The translations under genes were made by a program, and so were the position numbers. Positions 1-8,953 of a stretch of 64,000 bases of DNA are shown piece after piece; position 1 is the first letter of the stretch, and every line of letters begins with the position of its first letter. The notes under the pieces were generated by a model. It was not told where the DNA came from. It was given only the letters and a program-made list of their open reading frames with translations, and searched no databases. Source of the stretch: Trichocoleus sp. FACHB-40 (GTDB lineage: Bacteria; Cyanobacteriota; Cyanobacteriia; Cyanobacteriales; FACHB-T130); the NCBI RefSeq assembly GCF_014695915.1, contig NZ_JACJPF010000107.1:88546-152545 (forward strand). The letters are read 5' to 3'.

Positions 1-512
1 GGGGCTTGTAGTATATACAAGAAACCTTTTTCGACAATAGAACCGAATGCTTTAAACAATTGCCACAGGAGAAAAATAACTAACAGAAGGATAATTCCGC
101 TAAGAATTGGGTGATTAACTCCCCAAAGTAGTGCTTTAGTTGCCCAGGAAATTACTGGATGAGCATCAATCCAAACCTTGATGGTATCGAGACGGCGCTC
201 TATTAAAGCACTGAGAGATTTGTCAACTTCTGTAGAAACTGCATTGCTAAAATTTTCAGCTTTTCTCAAAGTACCATCAACAGAATCTTTTAAAGAATCT
301 CCTGTTTGCTTTGCCGTTTCCGTTAGAGTATTGACGGCTTTACCTGTGGTTATCGTCAGTTTATCTTTAGCTTGAACAGCAGTTTCAACACCTTTGTTAG
401 TAACGTCGCTAACGCTGAAAGCTGCTTTTTCCGCCTTTTCAATCAGAGAATCTTTGGTATTTTGAAAGACTTCAGAAAGGCTTTCAAATTTATTATCAAG
501 TGCTAATGCCAT
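1..512 (-). CDS. Partial membrane protein, unknown function (runs off the left edge)
   Basis: Reading from the ATG at 512 down to base 1 gives about 170 codons with no stop, so the C-terminus lies outside the window. The first ~110 residues are hydrophilic and rich in Lys, Glu, Thr and Ser (apolipophorin/LEA-like amphipathic character). A hydrophobic segment follows near residues 137-153 (HPILSGIILLLVIFLLWQLF), so it is probably membrane anchored. I do not recognise the family. The frame stays open upstream of this ATG to another ATG at 872 and passes through a cytochrome P450 remnant. The ATG at 512 is preferred because the P450 homology ends about ten codons before it. No clear Shine-Dalgarno sequence is visible. 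Confidence 0.6.
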   Translation of the reverse strand, partial: MALALDNKFESLSEVFQNTKDSLIEKAEKAAFSVSDVTNKGVETAVQAKDKLTITTGKAVNTLTETAKQTGDSLKDSVDGTLRKAENFSNAVSTEVDKSLSALIERRLDTIKVWIDAHPVISWATKALLWGVNHPILSGIILLLVIFLLWQLFKAFGSIVEKGFLYILQA

Positions 513-522
513 ACAATTCACA

Positions 523-900
523 ACTGCTGGTAAATGAACGCGCAGCCCATCTTCGGGGCGACAGGTGGGAACTTGTACAGAATCTAAACTTTGATTGGGT
601 ACAAGTTCCCACTGGTAGCCGCGCAGCAAACGGGCGGCGACTATTTTCATTTCCATTTTGGCAAATGCAGTTCCAAGACAGATTCTCGGCCCGCCACCGA
701 AACCAATTAAATTAAAAGGATGCTGTTTGTGTTCTTGGCGCTGGGGGCTGAAGCGGTCTGGCTCGAAACGCTCTGGTTCGGGGTAAATTGTTGGTATGCG
801 ATGGGTTGCCAGAATTGAATATAGTGCCATCCACCCGGCGGGAGGATGGTAGCCTTTAAACTCAAAGGCCATCTACTTCAGGAATGGGTTTAGTTATTTA
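523..900 (-). pseudogene. Cytochrome P450 C-terminal remnant
   Basis: The minus strand encodes only the last ~115 residues of a cyanobacterial P450. Visible are the PERF-type motif (YPEPERFEPDRF), the haem-binding loop FGGGPRICLG with its axial Cys, and the following helix KMEMKIVAARLLRGYQWEL. The N-terminal ~330 residues, including the I-helix and ExxR motif, are missing. Just upstream, around 870, the expected sequence PIPEVDG lies in a different frame from FEFKGYH, which indicates a one-base frameshift. A stop (TAA) follows further upstream near 896. The remnant has no stop codon at its end and runs in frame into the membrane-protein ORF at 512. It cannot be an active P450. Confidence 0.8.
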
Positions 901-989
901 TGTGAACTAAGTTAAAGTTTTTTCTGTTCTGCGTTCCAAGCCTCTGTACTTTTGGGAATCCTAAGATTATAGAACTTGGATCAAAAGCA

Positions 990-1145
990 GTGGGATACTA
1001 CGACTTTAACGATCATTTTTGGTCGCCGGAGGAAGTTTGTGGCAAGGTGTCAAAAAAAGATGCTCCAAAACGATTTTGGAAAACGTGGAAACTGGTAGGA
1101 GTTGTTGCGACTAGCCTAAAGCGCGTTTCATTTGGCAGATTATAG
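990..1145 (+). other. Short unrecognised reading frame, possible gene remnant
   Basis: The stretch 881-1231 lacks a convincing gene. One plus-strand frame, open from before 940 to a TAG ending at 1145, has a protein-like composition (for example YYDFNDHFWSPEEV, then KRFWKTWKLVG). A GTG at 990 could start a 51-residue peptide. No ribosome-binding site or family match is evident, so this may be the tail of a lost gene or chance. Confidence 0.2.
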
Positions 1146-1168
1146 AGGTTTCAGTAAAAGTTTTTGGG

Positions 1169-1203
1169 TAGATGCAGGGGAAAATAAAATTCCTCTGCAT
1201 CTA
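1169..1203 (-). terminator. Hairpin downstream of ilvD
   Basis: A 14-bp inverted repeat (arms 1169-1182 and 1190-1203) with a single mismatch and a 7-nt AT loop lies 28 bp beyond the ilvD stop. It lacks an immediate T-run on the minus strand, so it may terminate transcription inefficiently or protect the 3' end. Confidence 0.5.
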
Positions 1204-1231
1204 ATCATGAATAGACAAGGGAATTCACTTA

Positions 1232-2917
1232 TCAACCCAAGTTTAAATCTGTCACGGCACCAACACTGCTAGACGATACCAATTTGGCATATTTTGCCAA
1301 TACGCCCTTTGTATAACGGGGTGTGGGTGGTTGCCAAGAAGCACGTCGCCGCTGTAATTCTTCGTCGGTGACGTTGAGGTTTAACAGCCGATTTGGTGCG
1401 TCTATGGTAATGCTATCGCCTTCTTCAACGAGAGCGATCGCGCCCCCTACAGCCGCCTCTGGTGCCACATGACCGACTACCATCCCATATGTACCGCCAG
1501 AAAAGCGTCCGTCGGTAATCAAGCCTACAGCATCTCCCAAGCCAGTACCGATAAGGGCAGAAGTAGGAGCCAGCATTTCCCGCATTCCTGGGCCACCTTT
1601 GGGGCCTTCGTAGCGAATCACCAGCACATCACCACGATTAATCTTGCCCGCCAGAATTGCCTGTAAGCAAGCTTCCTCCGATTCAAACACCCGCGCGGGG
1701 CCTGTCATTGTTGGTATTTTGACTCCGGTAATTTTAGCTACAGCGCCTTCTGTTGCCAAATTTCCTCTCAGGATGGCTAAGTGTCCCTGTGCATACATGG
1801 GGTTATTCCAAGGACGGATGACATCTTGGTTAGCGGATGGCTCCTCTGGCACATCTGTCAACACTTCGGCGATGGTTTGCCCGGTGACGGTGAGGGCATC
1901 GCCGTGGAGTAGACCGCGTACTAGGAGCATTTTCATTACCTGCGGTATTCCACCAGCTTTGTGTAAATCATTTGCTACATAGCGACCGCTAGGTTTGAGA
2001 TCGCACAGTACGGGAACTTTAGCGCGAATTGTTTCAAAGTCGTCGAGAGTTAATTCTACGCCGACGGCATTAGCGATCGCCAGCAAATGTAAAACGGCAT
2101 TTGTGGAACCACCCACTGCCATGATCACAGAAATGGCATTTTCAAAAGCCTGGCGGGTGAGAATCTGACGCGGCAAAATTTGTTTTTTAATTGCTTCTAC
2201 TAGCACAAAGGCAGATTTTTCTGCACTGTCGGCTTTTTCTGCATCTTCTGCTGCCATCGTCGAGGAATAAGGCAAACTCATCCCCATTGCCTCAAAAGCA
2301 CTAGACATAGTATTAGCAGTGTACATTCCGCCACAAGAACCAGCACCAGGGCAAGCCTTGCGTTCTACTTCCTGCAACTCCGTCTCATCAATTTTCCCAG
2401 CGCTGAATTGTCCGACAGCTTCAAAGGAACTGACAACAGTCAAATCGCGCCCGTTGTGATGACCCGGTTTAATCGTACCGCCGTAGACGAAAATGGCGGG
2501 AATATTTATTCGAGCGATCGCAATCATCGCTCCTGGCATATTCTTATCGCAACCGCCAATTGCCAGTACCCCATCCATACTTTGCCCGTTACAGACTGTT
2601 TCAATCGAGTCTGCAATTACTTCTCGCGACACCAGGGAATATTTCATTCCCTCCGTCCCCATCGAAATGCCGTCACTGATAGTAATCGTGCCGAACTTCT
2701 GAGGCATCGCACCAGCTTCTTTAGCCCCGCTCTCAGCCCGTAAAGCCAACTCGTTTAACCCCATATTGCATGGAGTAATAGTGCTGTACCCATTGGCAAT
2801 GCCTACAATGGGTTTAGTGAAATCCCGATCCCCAAAACCCACAGCACGCAACATCGCCCGGTTGGGCGATCGCTGTACGCCTTGGGTTACGACTTGGCTC
2901 CTAAAATTGTCCGGCAT
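1232..2917 (-). CDS. ilvD: Dihydroxy-acid dehydratase
   Basis: Converts 2,3-dihydroxy-isovalerate and 2,3-dihydroxy-3-methylvalerate to the 2-oxo acids, the third common step of valine, leucine and isoleucine synthesis, in the cytoplasm. The 561-residue length is normal. Three Fe-S cluster cysteines characteristic of the IlvD/EDD family are visible: C50 (STITPCNMG), C123 ([10 protein letters not shown]) and C195 ([15 protein letters not shown]). The C-terminal [14 protein letters not shown] motif is also present. The start ATG is preceded by an AAGGATAGAG ribosome-binding site about 5-8 nt away. It stands alone, with long spacers on both sides. Confidence 0.97.
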   Translation of the reverse strand: MPDNFRSQVVTQGVQRSPNRAMLRAVGFGDRDFTKPIVGIANGYSTITPCNMGLNELALRAESGAKEAGAMPQKFGTITISDGISMGTEGMKYSLVSREVIADSIETVCNGQSMDGVLAIGGCDKNMPGAMIAIARINIPAIFVYGGTIKPGHHNGRDLTVVSSFEAVGQFSAGKIDETELQEVERKACPGAGSCGGMYTANTMSSAFEAMGMSLPYSSTMAAEDAEKADSAEKSAFVLVEAIKKQILPRQILTRQAFENAISVIMAVGGSTNAVLHLLAIANAVGVELTLDDFETIRAKVPVLCDLKPSGRYVANDLHKAGGIPQVMKMLLVRGLLHGDALTVTGQTIAEVLTDVPEEPSANQDVIRPWNNPMYAQGHLAILRGNLATEGAVAKITGVKIPTMTGPARVFESEEACLQAILAGKINRGDVLVIRYEGPKGGPGMREMLAPTSALIGTGLGDAVGLITDGRFSGGTYGMVVGHVAPEAAVGGAIALVEEGDSITIDAPNRLLNLNVTDEELQRRRASWQPPTPRYTKGVLAKYAKLVSSSSVGAVTDLNLG

Positions 2918-3667
2918 TCTCTATCCTTTACTGACTATCAGCCATTACTCGAAGAGCTTTGATTTTCTTGGCGCTTGAGACCAAAATCTCTCTATTAACT
3001 AGATTACAGGAATCTCCCTGTGAAATAGCTGTCTTTTGAGTGCTGATAAGCGCCGAGGTATTTTGTAACAATTAGACTTAACTTAACGGACTAGAGCAGT
3101 CAAGTTACGAATAGGATTTTGTAGCAAATTTTGACACTAGCAATAGCGGTTATCTGGATGACTAAGGCGATGCCAATGTCCTCAATCGCTTCGTTAGCCA
3201 GGCGAGATAAGAGTGACTTTCTCCCACCCTAAAGCTTACGGTTATAGTGTAAGCTCTGCCGAACTCGCGGCTACTAGCTCTTGAAAGTTCCCATGACCGC
3301 CGACGAGAGCATCTACATCGGCTGTCTAACAATTAAGTAAGCCGACCCTGACTCAAACGTGATATCCACCGTTTTTGAGTCTCGATCAAAGTGAAGGATC
3401 TAATACAAATGTCCGCTGTACCTTTTTACCCAAAAGGTTTTACGCCCTCAAGGTTTCACGATGAGTATAACTTCCTACCTCAACGTGTCTTGGTTCCGTG
3501 TGAAAACTTCAAATTTTCGATTCCGACACCGATTTTTGGTGTTGATTTTCTATCATTCCACTATTGGGCGGTGGGTATAGAGCGCGATCGCCAATCACCA
3601 GACGCTATAGGAAAGAGCTTGAGAGCCTTTTTTATCAATAGCGGCAGTACCTATGAGGGAGGTCTAG
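2918..3667. other. 750-bp spacer, no confident gene
   Basis: No convincing gene. Minus-strand frames between about 3080 and 3390 show protein-like but interrupted stretches (VDALVGGHGNFQELVAASSAE, then in another frame LSRLANEAIEDIGIALVIQI), suggesting a decayed coding region. A 7-bp stem hairpin lies at 3234-3256. A 96-codon plus-strand frame (3391-3681) overlaps the following gene and does not look like a real protein. Confidence 0.4.
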
Positions 3668-4504
3668 ATGGATGCCGATGAAGTGAAACAGCTCTACGCC
3701 GCAGGTCAAAGGGATTTTCGGGAAGTAAACCTGCGGAAGGCAGACCTGATGGGCATTGACCTTAGCGAAGTCAACTTACGAGGGGCGGATCTGCGCGAGG
3801 CTAACCTGATTGGGGCATTAATGATCGGTGTTAACCTCCGAGAAGCGAATATGGCTGGTGCCATCCTACGTGCTAACCTGAGCGAGGCTAACCTGATTGG
3901 AGCCAACCTGAGCGAGGCGAATCTGAGTGAGGCGAATTTGAGCGATGCTAGCCTGCGAGCCGCAAATATGAGTGGAGCCAATCTGAGAGGAGCTAACCTG
4001 AATTACGCTCTTTTAAGTGAAACTATTCTCCGCGATGCCAATCTCAGCGGAGCAAAACTCATGTATGCACCCTTGAGTCGAGCCAATTTGACGAATGCCA
4101 TCTTAGTTGGAGCCAACATGGAAGGTGCTAACTTGACGAATGCCATCCTGATTGGAGCCAACATGGAAAAGGCAAATTTATCCAACGCTATCTTGAATGG
4201 AGCGTCTGGCATTGGAGCGAACCTAACTGCGGCAGACTTGAGCCGAGCTAATCTAAGCGGAACCAATCTGACAAATGTCAATTTGTCTAAGGCAAATCTT
4301 AGAGGAGCAAATATATCTTGGGCAACCCTGCGGGGAGCTAATCTCAGCGGAGCCAACCTGTACCGCTCAAAACTATGCTGGTCTAACCTGACTGGGGCAA
4401 CTTTAACTGAAGCCGTTTTGATTGATGCCAACCTAAATCGGGTTAACCTCCGCGATGCGGACATGAGCGGTGCCATAATGCCTAATGCAGCCACTCACGA
4501 ATAG
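3668..4504 (+). CDS. Pentapeptide-repeat protein A
   Basis: After a short leader (MDADEVKQLYAAGQRDFREV), almost the whole 278-residue protein is A(D/N)Lxx-type pentapeptide repeats such as ANLSEANLIGANLSEANLSE. This family folds as a right-handed quadrilateral beta helix. Its functions vary and cannot be read from the sequence; cyanobacterial genomes encode many such proteins. No signal peptide or membrane segment is seen, so it is probably cytoplasmic. The ATG has a strong ribosome-binding site, GAGGGAGG, 5 nt upstream. It is followed 97 bp later by a paralogue with the same leader, so the pair arose by tandem duplication and is probably co-transcribed to the terminator at 5251. Confidence 0.9.
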   Translation: MDADEVKQLYAAGQRDFREVNLRKADLMGIDLSEVNLRGADLREANLIGALMIGVNLREANMAGAILRANLSEANLIGANLSEANLSEANLSDASLRAANMSGANLRGANLNYALLSETILRDANLSGAKLMYAPLSRANLTNAILVGANMEGANLTNAILIGANMEKANLSNAILNGASGIGANLTAADLSRANLSGTNLTNVNLSKANLRGANISWATLRGANLSGANLYRSKLCWSNLTGATLTEAVLIDANLNRVNLRDADMSGAIMPNAATHE

Positions 4505-4601
4505 CTACCGAGTTGTGCGATTTTAGATTGAAGAATTGGCGATTAATGTATCCCAAATTCTTAATTTCAAGCTAATCGGAAGCAATTTAGAGGCAGTAGA
4601 T

Positions 4602-5198
4602 ATGGATGAAGATGAAATTTTAAAGCGATATGCTGCTGGAGAACGGGATTTCCGGGAAGTGGATCTCAAAGGAGCCAACCTAGAAGGAGCCAACCTGTGT
4701 CAGAGCGATTTAAGGGAAGCAATTTTAGAGGGAGTTAACTTGGTGGGAGCCAACCTGCGGGGGGTAAACCTGAGCAAAGCGGATCTTAGCGGAGCTAACT
4801 TGAGTCGATCTGACCTTACGGGTGCTGATTTAACAGGTGCCGATCTGATTGGGACGAATTTTGATAATGCCAGATTAATTGGTGCCAGACTGGTTAAAAC
4901 TGAACCGATTGGAGCTGAACTCTCCGGGGCAAACTTGACGGGGGCAAATCTGACTGGGGCAGATTTGAGAAGGGCAAACCTGAGCTATGCTAACCTCAGC
5001 GATGCGATCCTCTGTCAAGCCAACCTGAGTAGCGCCCTACTAATTGGGGTTAATCTGAACAGAACCGACTTAATGGAAGCGAATCTCACTCAAGCCGACT
5101 TAACTGAAACCGACCTGAGTGGAGCCGATTTGAGCGGAGCAAATTTGGAAGGGGCGGTCGTGCCGATAGTCGGCGATCGCTCTACTTTAAATTTATGA
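4602..5198 (+). CDS. Pentapeptide-repeat protein B (tandem paralogue)
   Basis: 198 residues, with the leader MDEDEILKRYAAGERDFREV followed by about 30 pentapeptide repeats, for example GANLTGANLTGADLRRANLS. The leader aligns residue for residue with that of the preceding gene. For that reason, and because GAGG lies about 8 nt upstream, I start it at ATG 4602 rather than at the TTG at 4536, which would add 22 unrelated residues. It probably forms a beta-helical rod; its role is unknown. A strong intrinsic terminator follows 52 bp after the stop. Confidence 0.88.
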   Translation: MDEDEILKRYAAGERDFREVDLKGANLEGANLCQSDLREAILEGVNLVGANLRGVNLSKADLSGANLSRSDLTGADLTGADLIGTNFDNARLIGARLVKTEPIGAELSGANLTGANLTGADLRRANLSYANLSDAILCQANLSSALLIGVNLNRTDLMEANLTQADLTETDLSGADLSGANLEGAVVPIVGDRSTLNL

Positions 5199-5250
5199 GC
5201 TACAGAGAAGCGATCGTCACCCAAATGCGATCGCCCTCTATCATTTATTT

Positions 5251-5286
5251 GTAGAGACGCAATGCTCCTCGCGTCTCTACTTTTTT
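5251..5286 (+). terminator. Intrinsic terminator of the pentapeptide-repeat pair
   Basis: A perfect 10-bp stem (GTAGAGACGC / GCGTCTCTAC) with a 10-nt loop is followed directly by six T residues. The GTAGAGACGC arm is also a dispersed repeat commonly seen in filamentous cyanobacteria. It may therefore be a repeat that acts as a terminator. Confidence 0.85.
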
Positions 5287-5302
5287 GAGCCTAGAAAATT
5301 TC

Positions 5303-5761
5303 CTAGCTCATGGTGTCTTGACCGATAACTTGCCCCTTGAGAGTTTTAAACTCTTCTGATAGCTCCTGACGATTAGAGGCCCGCAGTAGATAACGGTAAA
5401 CAAACCAAGCTGAGTAGCCAATTCCTACCAGTTCAAAAGTAGGCGCTAGCAGGGGAATATCATTGATGGCATCCAGCACCGCCAACGTCACCTTAACGGT
5501 GATGACACTAGCTAATATCAGACCCAACGTGGTAAGCGGACGCTGGTACTCGGAGAAAAACTCACCCAAGTACTCTGGTAGTTCTGCGAAGAATCCGGAA
5601 ATTTGTTCTCCAATTTGCCGCCACTTTTCTGATGATTCGCTGGCTGGGGGTAGTGCTGCCAAGCCCCCCGGTGCGTCAACTTTCACTTCTACCTTGGCCT
5701 TCTCAGCATCTGGGGCGATATCAGAATATTCAGACGTTTGCATGGTATCCATTTCCTCCAT
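5303..5761 (-). CDS. CAAD/CURT1-type thylakoid membrane protein
   Basis: A 152-residue protein with an acidic disordered N-terminus, an amphipathic segment (SGFFAELPEYLGEFF), two hydrophobic helices (about residues 76-96 and 104-122: LGLILASVITVKVTLAVLD and PTFELVGIGYSAWFVYRYLL) and an amphipathic C-terminal tail. This is the CAAD domain layout, which includes plant and cyanobacterial CURT1 proteins that bend thylakoid membranes. The third in-frame ATG (5743, MQTSEYSD) has GGAGGA 10 nt upstream and is probably the true start; the coordinates give the longest frame. Convergent with the pentapeptide genes. Confidence 0.87.
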   Translation of the reverse strand: MEEMDTMQTSEYSDIAPDAEKAKVEVKVDAPGGLAALPPASESSEKWRQIGEQISGFFAELPEYLGEFFSEYQRPLTTLGLILASVITVKVTLAVLDAINDIPLLAPTFELVGIGYSAWFVYRYLLRASNRQELSEEFKTLKGQVIGQDTMS

Positions 5762-6102
5762 ATGGTTGTCTTAAGTACCACTGTTTATTGTTTATGCAAG
5801 ACAGCTGGGTACAATTACGGGGTGAATTACTTTTGCTCATATTATCAGACACCCCTGAAATACTTCATTGACTCCAGCATTTTTTCTGTTAAAACTTAGT
5901 GATAATCCGGACTGAGGCGGCCATACATCCCCCAAAAGCGGGACTAGAGGAAATTTAAAATTAAAAAAATTAAAAAACTTTTTTGCTGGCTATTAGTTTC
6001 AGGTAGATGAATGAGAAACAAGAGCCTAGAGGTATACGGTAGAGGTATTTCTTGAGAACGCCAAAAAAATACCTGGAATCAATAAGTTACTTTAATTAAT
6101 TT

Positions 6103-7179
6103 TTAACTATTCATTAAACCTTGGTGGTCGTATTCCATCACTTTCGCGTAGTCGCCCAAAGCATAGCAAGCGACTCTGAGACTTCCTAGAGCCTGCCCCT
6201 CTATCCGGCGGTCTTGGAGGACTCGTGCCATGAATAAGCGTTGCTCGTAGTATTCAATTGCTGTAGCGTAGTCTCCCAGTGCCTCGTAAGCTACTCCTAG
6301 ATGGGAAAGTGCCTGCTCTTGGGCGCGGGGGTCATTTATAGCAATAGCGATCGCAAGGCGCTGTTTAGCATACTCAATTGCCGCCTGGTAGTCACCAATG
6401 GCATAGCAAGCATTCCCCAAGTTTCTCAGAATTTGTGCTTCGACCCGGCGATCGCCACTTTGCTGCACCAGTACCAACCGCTGCTGATAGTAATCAATTG
6501 CCTTGGTGTAATCCCCTACGGCATAGCAAGCATTCGCCAGATTTCTCAGGATCTGCCCCTCTGCCTGATCGTCTTGGATATTCCGCGCTACTGTCAAAGC
6601 CTGATTTTGGTAGTCAATGGCGTTAATGTAATCTCCTAGAGCCTTGTAAGCTAGTCCGAGATTGTTCAGCGCCGCCACTTCTCCTGTGGAGTCTTTGAGT
6701 TCTCGCACCACCATTAGACTCTGTTGCTGATGCTCAACGGCTTTGGCGTGGTTGCCCAGGTGACGGTAGGCATTGCCGATATTTCCTAGCGCCTGACTTT
6801 CTAAACGTCGGTCTTGGATGACTTGGGCGATCGCTAAACTTTGCTTAGAATACTCAATTGCTTTAGCAAAGTCTCCCAAGGCGTAATACACGAGTCCGAG
6901 ATTGCCAAGGGTTCTTCCCGCTCCCCGTCGGTCTTTGAGTTCGCAGTAGGCTGCGTGAGCCTCTTGAAAAGACTGCACGGCTTCCTCCAATTGACCATAC
7001 TGGTGCTGCTGCACCCCTTGCTCGATCAGTTGGTCGGCTTGCGCTTTTGGTAAATGGTTTTTCGTTCTCTGCACCTCGCTACCAGCGGTGTTATTACTCG
7101 TAGACACAAGGGTTTCCCGCCCCTCCTGAGGTATGATGCTTTCTGGTTCGCAGTTGTGGTATGTAACCGGGCAATCCAT
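6103..7179 (-). CDS. Tetratricopeptide-repeat protein
   Basis: 358 residues. From about residue 45 to the end there are seven to eight ~40-residue repeats of the LGN/rapsyn TPR type, with consensus near NLGxAYxALGDYxKAIEYxxQ. There is no enzymatic or membrane domain, so it is probably a cytoplasmic protein-interaction scaffold. The repeats are highly similar to each other, which suggests recent internal duplication. The start at 7179 (MDCPVTYHN) is the furthest upstream ATG and follows TTGAGAGAAAAAA rather than a classical ribosome-binding site. It stands alone between the CAAD and PTPS-like genes on the same strand. Confidence 0.85.
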   Translation of the reverse strand: MDCPVTYHNCEPESIIPQEGRETLVSTSNNTAGSEVQRTKNHLPKAQADQLIEQGVQQHQYGQLEEAVQSFQEAHAAYCELKDRRGAGRTLGNLGLVYYALGDFAKAIEYSKQSLAIAQVIQDRRLESQALGNIGNAYRHLGNHAKAVEHQQQSLMVVRELKDSTGEVAALNNLGLAYKALGDYINAIDYQNQALTVARNIQDDQAEGQILRNLANACYAVGDYTKAIDYYQQRLVLVQQSGDRRVEAQILRNLGNACYAIGDYQAAIEYAKQRLAIAIAINDPRAQEQALSHLGVAYEALGDYATAIEYYEQRLFMARVLQDRRIEGQALGSLRVACYALGDYAKVMEYDHQGLMNS

Positions 7180-7340
7180 TTTTTTCTCTCAAGATCGTAA
7201 TTCGCTAGCACTCCGAAACGGCATGAGGCTATTGTTGTCTCTTTCTATAGTTCCCGAATTGGCAAGTTAATTTACCATGAGTTGCTCAAATTCTGGGAAA
7301 AAGTTTGATAAAGACAGCAAAAAGCTTGTGTGAAGAACAA

Positions 7341-7360
7341 AGGGAGGCTAAAGCCTCCCT
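7341..7360 (-). terminator. Terminator of the PTPS-like gene
   Basis: A perfect 9-bp GC-rich stem (AGGGAGGCT / AGCCTCCCT) with a 2-nt spacer (AA on the plus strand) lies 36 bp past the gene's stop. On the minus strand it is followed by TTTGTT. Confidence 0.7.
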
Positions 7361-7396
7361 AATTCTGCTTTCATTGATATCGCGACGGGTGAACCC

Positions 7397-8275
7397 TCAA
7401 GCGGAAACCTGAGTCAGAACGCGATCGCTATTTTGCATCTCACCTGCGTCTGCAACGGTGTCAGTGCAGTAAACTTCACAAGAATTATTCGGGCTTTCAA
7501 CCAGTTTTATCTTATATAGCTCAGCTCCTAGTTTTCGAATCGGAGAAGACAGAAGATTGCGAATATGCACGGCGATGTTTTCTGCCGTGGGAACAACTAA
7601 GGCAAAATAGGCAATGTCTTTGTTCAGGAACGTATGATCGAACGGCTCCACCACATAGTCATCTACTACCTTTTGCAAAGCTCCTAAATCGACAAGCATC
7701 CCAGTGCGGGGGTCAATTTCGCCTTTGACCGTCACTTCCAGATGATAATTGTGACCGTGACCATTGGGACGAGCGCATTTACCATATATCTCGCAGTTTT
7801 CTTCATAACTGAGATCGGGAAGCGCTAGCCGATGAGCAGCGCTAAAGTGGGTACCAATTGTCAGATAAGCTTCCATACCGTTTCCTTGATAGTCAGCCCA
7901 GAGTTCAGGATGTTCAAATAGTTGAATATTTACCAGCGGTAAGTGAGGAGCGAGTCGCTGCCAAATGGTTCGCGCTAGATTTTCTGTTGTGGGTAGAGTT
8001 TGTTGAAATTCCCACCAGGCATCGTTTAGATAAGAGAAGTCTAACTGGCTGGTGACTTCCTGCTTGATAACCCGTTTTACCTGTGACAAGTTCTGCACCA
8101 TGCCATACTTATCCAGTTCGCCCGCCAAGGAGACAAACAGAACATAATTGTGTCCGTGTCCAGGCGACTGAGTGCAGCGACCAAAGCGCTCAATATTCTC
8201 TGCTTCACTCAGTTCTGGCAACCAGTACCGATGACTTGCTGAAAACTGAGCGCGGCGGTTAATGATGCATCTCAT
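7397..8275 (-). CDS. 6-pyruvoyl-tetrahydropterin synthase/QueD-like protein, two fused domains
   Basis: The family comprises zinc-dependent pterin enzymes: PTPS (biopterin pathway) and 6-carboxytetrahydropterin synthase QueD (queuosine/7-deazaguanine pathway). This 292-residue protein contains two complete copies of the ~120-residue domain. Copy 1 has FSASHRYW, then CTQSPGHGHNY. Copy 2 has FSAAHRLA, then CARPNGHGHNY. Each therefore keeps the zinc-binding histidines and the Cys just before GHGHNY, and each ends with a conserved Glu (LFEHPE, LVESPN). The duplicated architecture is known in cyanobacteria, many of which make pterin glycosides. Whether it serves pterin or 7-deazaguanine synthesis cannot be decided here. 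Confidence 0.88.
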   Translation of the reverse strand: MRCIINRRAQFSASHRYWLPELSEAENIERFGRCTQSPGHGHNYVLFVSLAGELDKYGMVQNLSQVKRVIKQEVTSQLDFSYLNDAWWEFQQTLPTTENLARTIWQRLAPHLPLVNIQLFEHPELWADYQGNGMEAYLTIGTHFSAAHRLALPDLSYEENCEIYGKCARPNGHGHNYHLEVTVKGEIDPRTGMLVDLGALQKVVDDYVVEPFDHTFLNKDIAYFALVVPTAENIAVHIRNLLSSPIRKLGAELYKIKLVESPNNSCEVYCTDTVADAGEMQNSDRVLTQVSA

Positions 8276-8456
8276 ATTTTCTTTACTCAGTCAAATTGTA
8301 AAGTTACATTAAAAGTTCTTTTATCAGGATAATCTAATTTCCGCTGTTGTTCTTTAAGTTTTACTAAATTTGAGTATTTATGCTGAAAAATGTCGGAAAG
8401 CAAAGTGATAATTCCGGTTATAGAATAGCGCTTGAAATTATGCAACACTGGATCTT

Positions 8457-8851
8457 GGGAGAGAGTAGGCGCAGGTGGTTGCGGACTCGTTCATACCGAG
8501 TCTGAGGAAAGTCCGGACTCCCGAAAGACCAAACTTGCTGGGTAACGCCCAGTGCGGGCGACCGTGAGGATAGTGCCACAGAAAGATACCGCCAAGCAAT
8601 TTTGGATTTTAGATTCAAAATTGCTTGGTAAGGGTGCAAAGGTGCGGTAAGAGCGCACCAGCAGCGTCGAGAGTCGCTGGCTCGGTAAACCCCGGTTGGG
8701 AGCAAGGTAGGAACCACGGTTGGTCTTTTCCCGGTTCCGCTAATTTAACCGCTTGAGGCATCTGGTAACAGGTGTCCCAGATAGATAACTGCCCTCCTGG
8801 CGGCACAGCTGCTAGGTAGAACAGAACCCGGCTTATGTCCGACTCTCTCCC
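8457..8851 (+). ncRNA. rnpB: RNase P RNA (type A)
   Basis: The catalytic RNA that removes 5' leaders from pre-tRNAs. The bacterial P4 signatures are clear: GAGGAAAGTCCGGACTCC near the 5' end, GTGAGGATAGTGCCACAGAAA in the core, and ACAGAACCCGGCTTATGTCC near the 3' end. The termini pair (GGGAGAGAG with CTCTCTCCC), which sets the ends. T-rich sequence follows (CTCTATTTTT). The P12 arm is a perfect 12-bp hairpin (8595-8631) whose loop carries a GGATTTTAGATT-type repeat. The gene lies 102 bp upstream of the RNase III gene on the same strand. Confidence 0.97.
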
Positions 8852-8953
8852 TCTATTTTTGATTTGGGATTTTGGGGCAAAGCATTTGTGAGCAAAAATT
8901 GTAATTGATCTCAGGCAATTATCAGGGGCAATGCTTCGCCCCTATATCGGTTT

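Noticed and set aside
3391..3681. 96-codon plus-strand frame before the first pentapeptide gene
   Set aside because: It overlaps the well-supported start at 3668, lacks a ribosome-binding site and has no protein-like pattern.
3706..4494. Minus-strand frames rich in Ala, Arg and Leu opposite the first pentapeptide gene
   Set aside because: Antisense shadows of the pentapeptide repeats, which leave all frames open.
8418..8806. Minus-strand frames across 8418-8806
   Set aside because: They are antisense to the RNase P RNA, whose conserved signatures are unmistakable.
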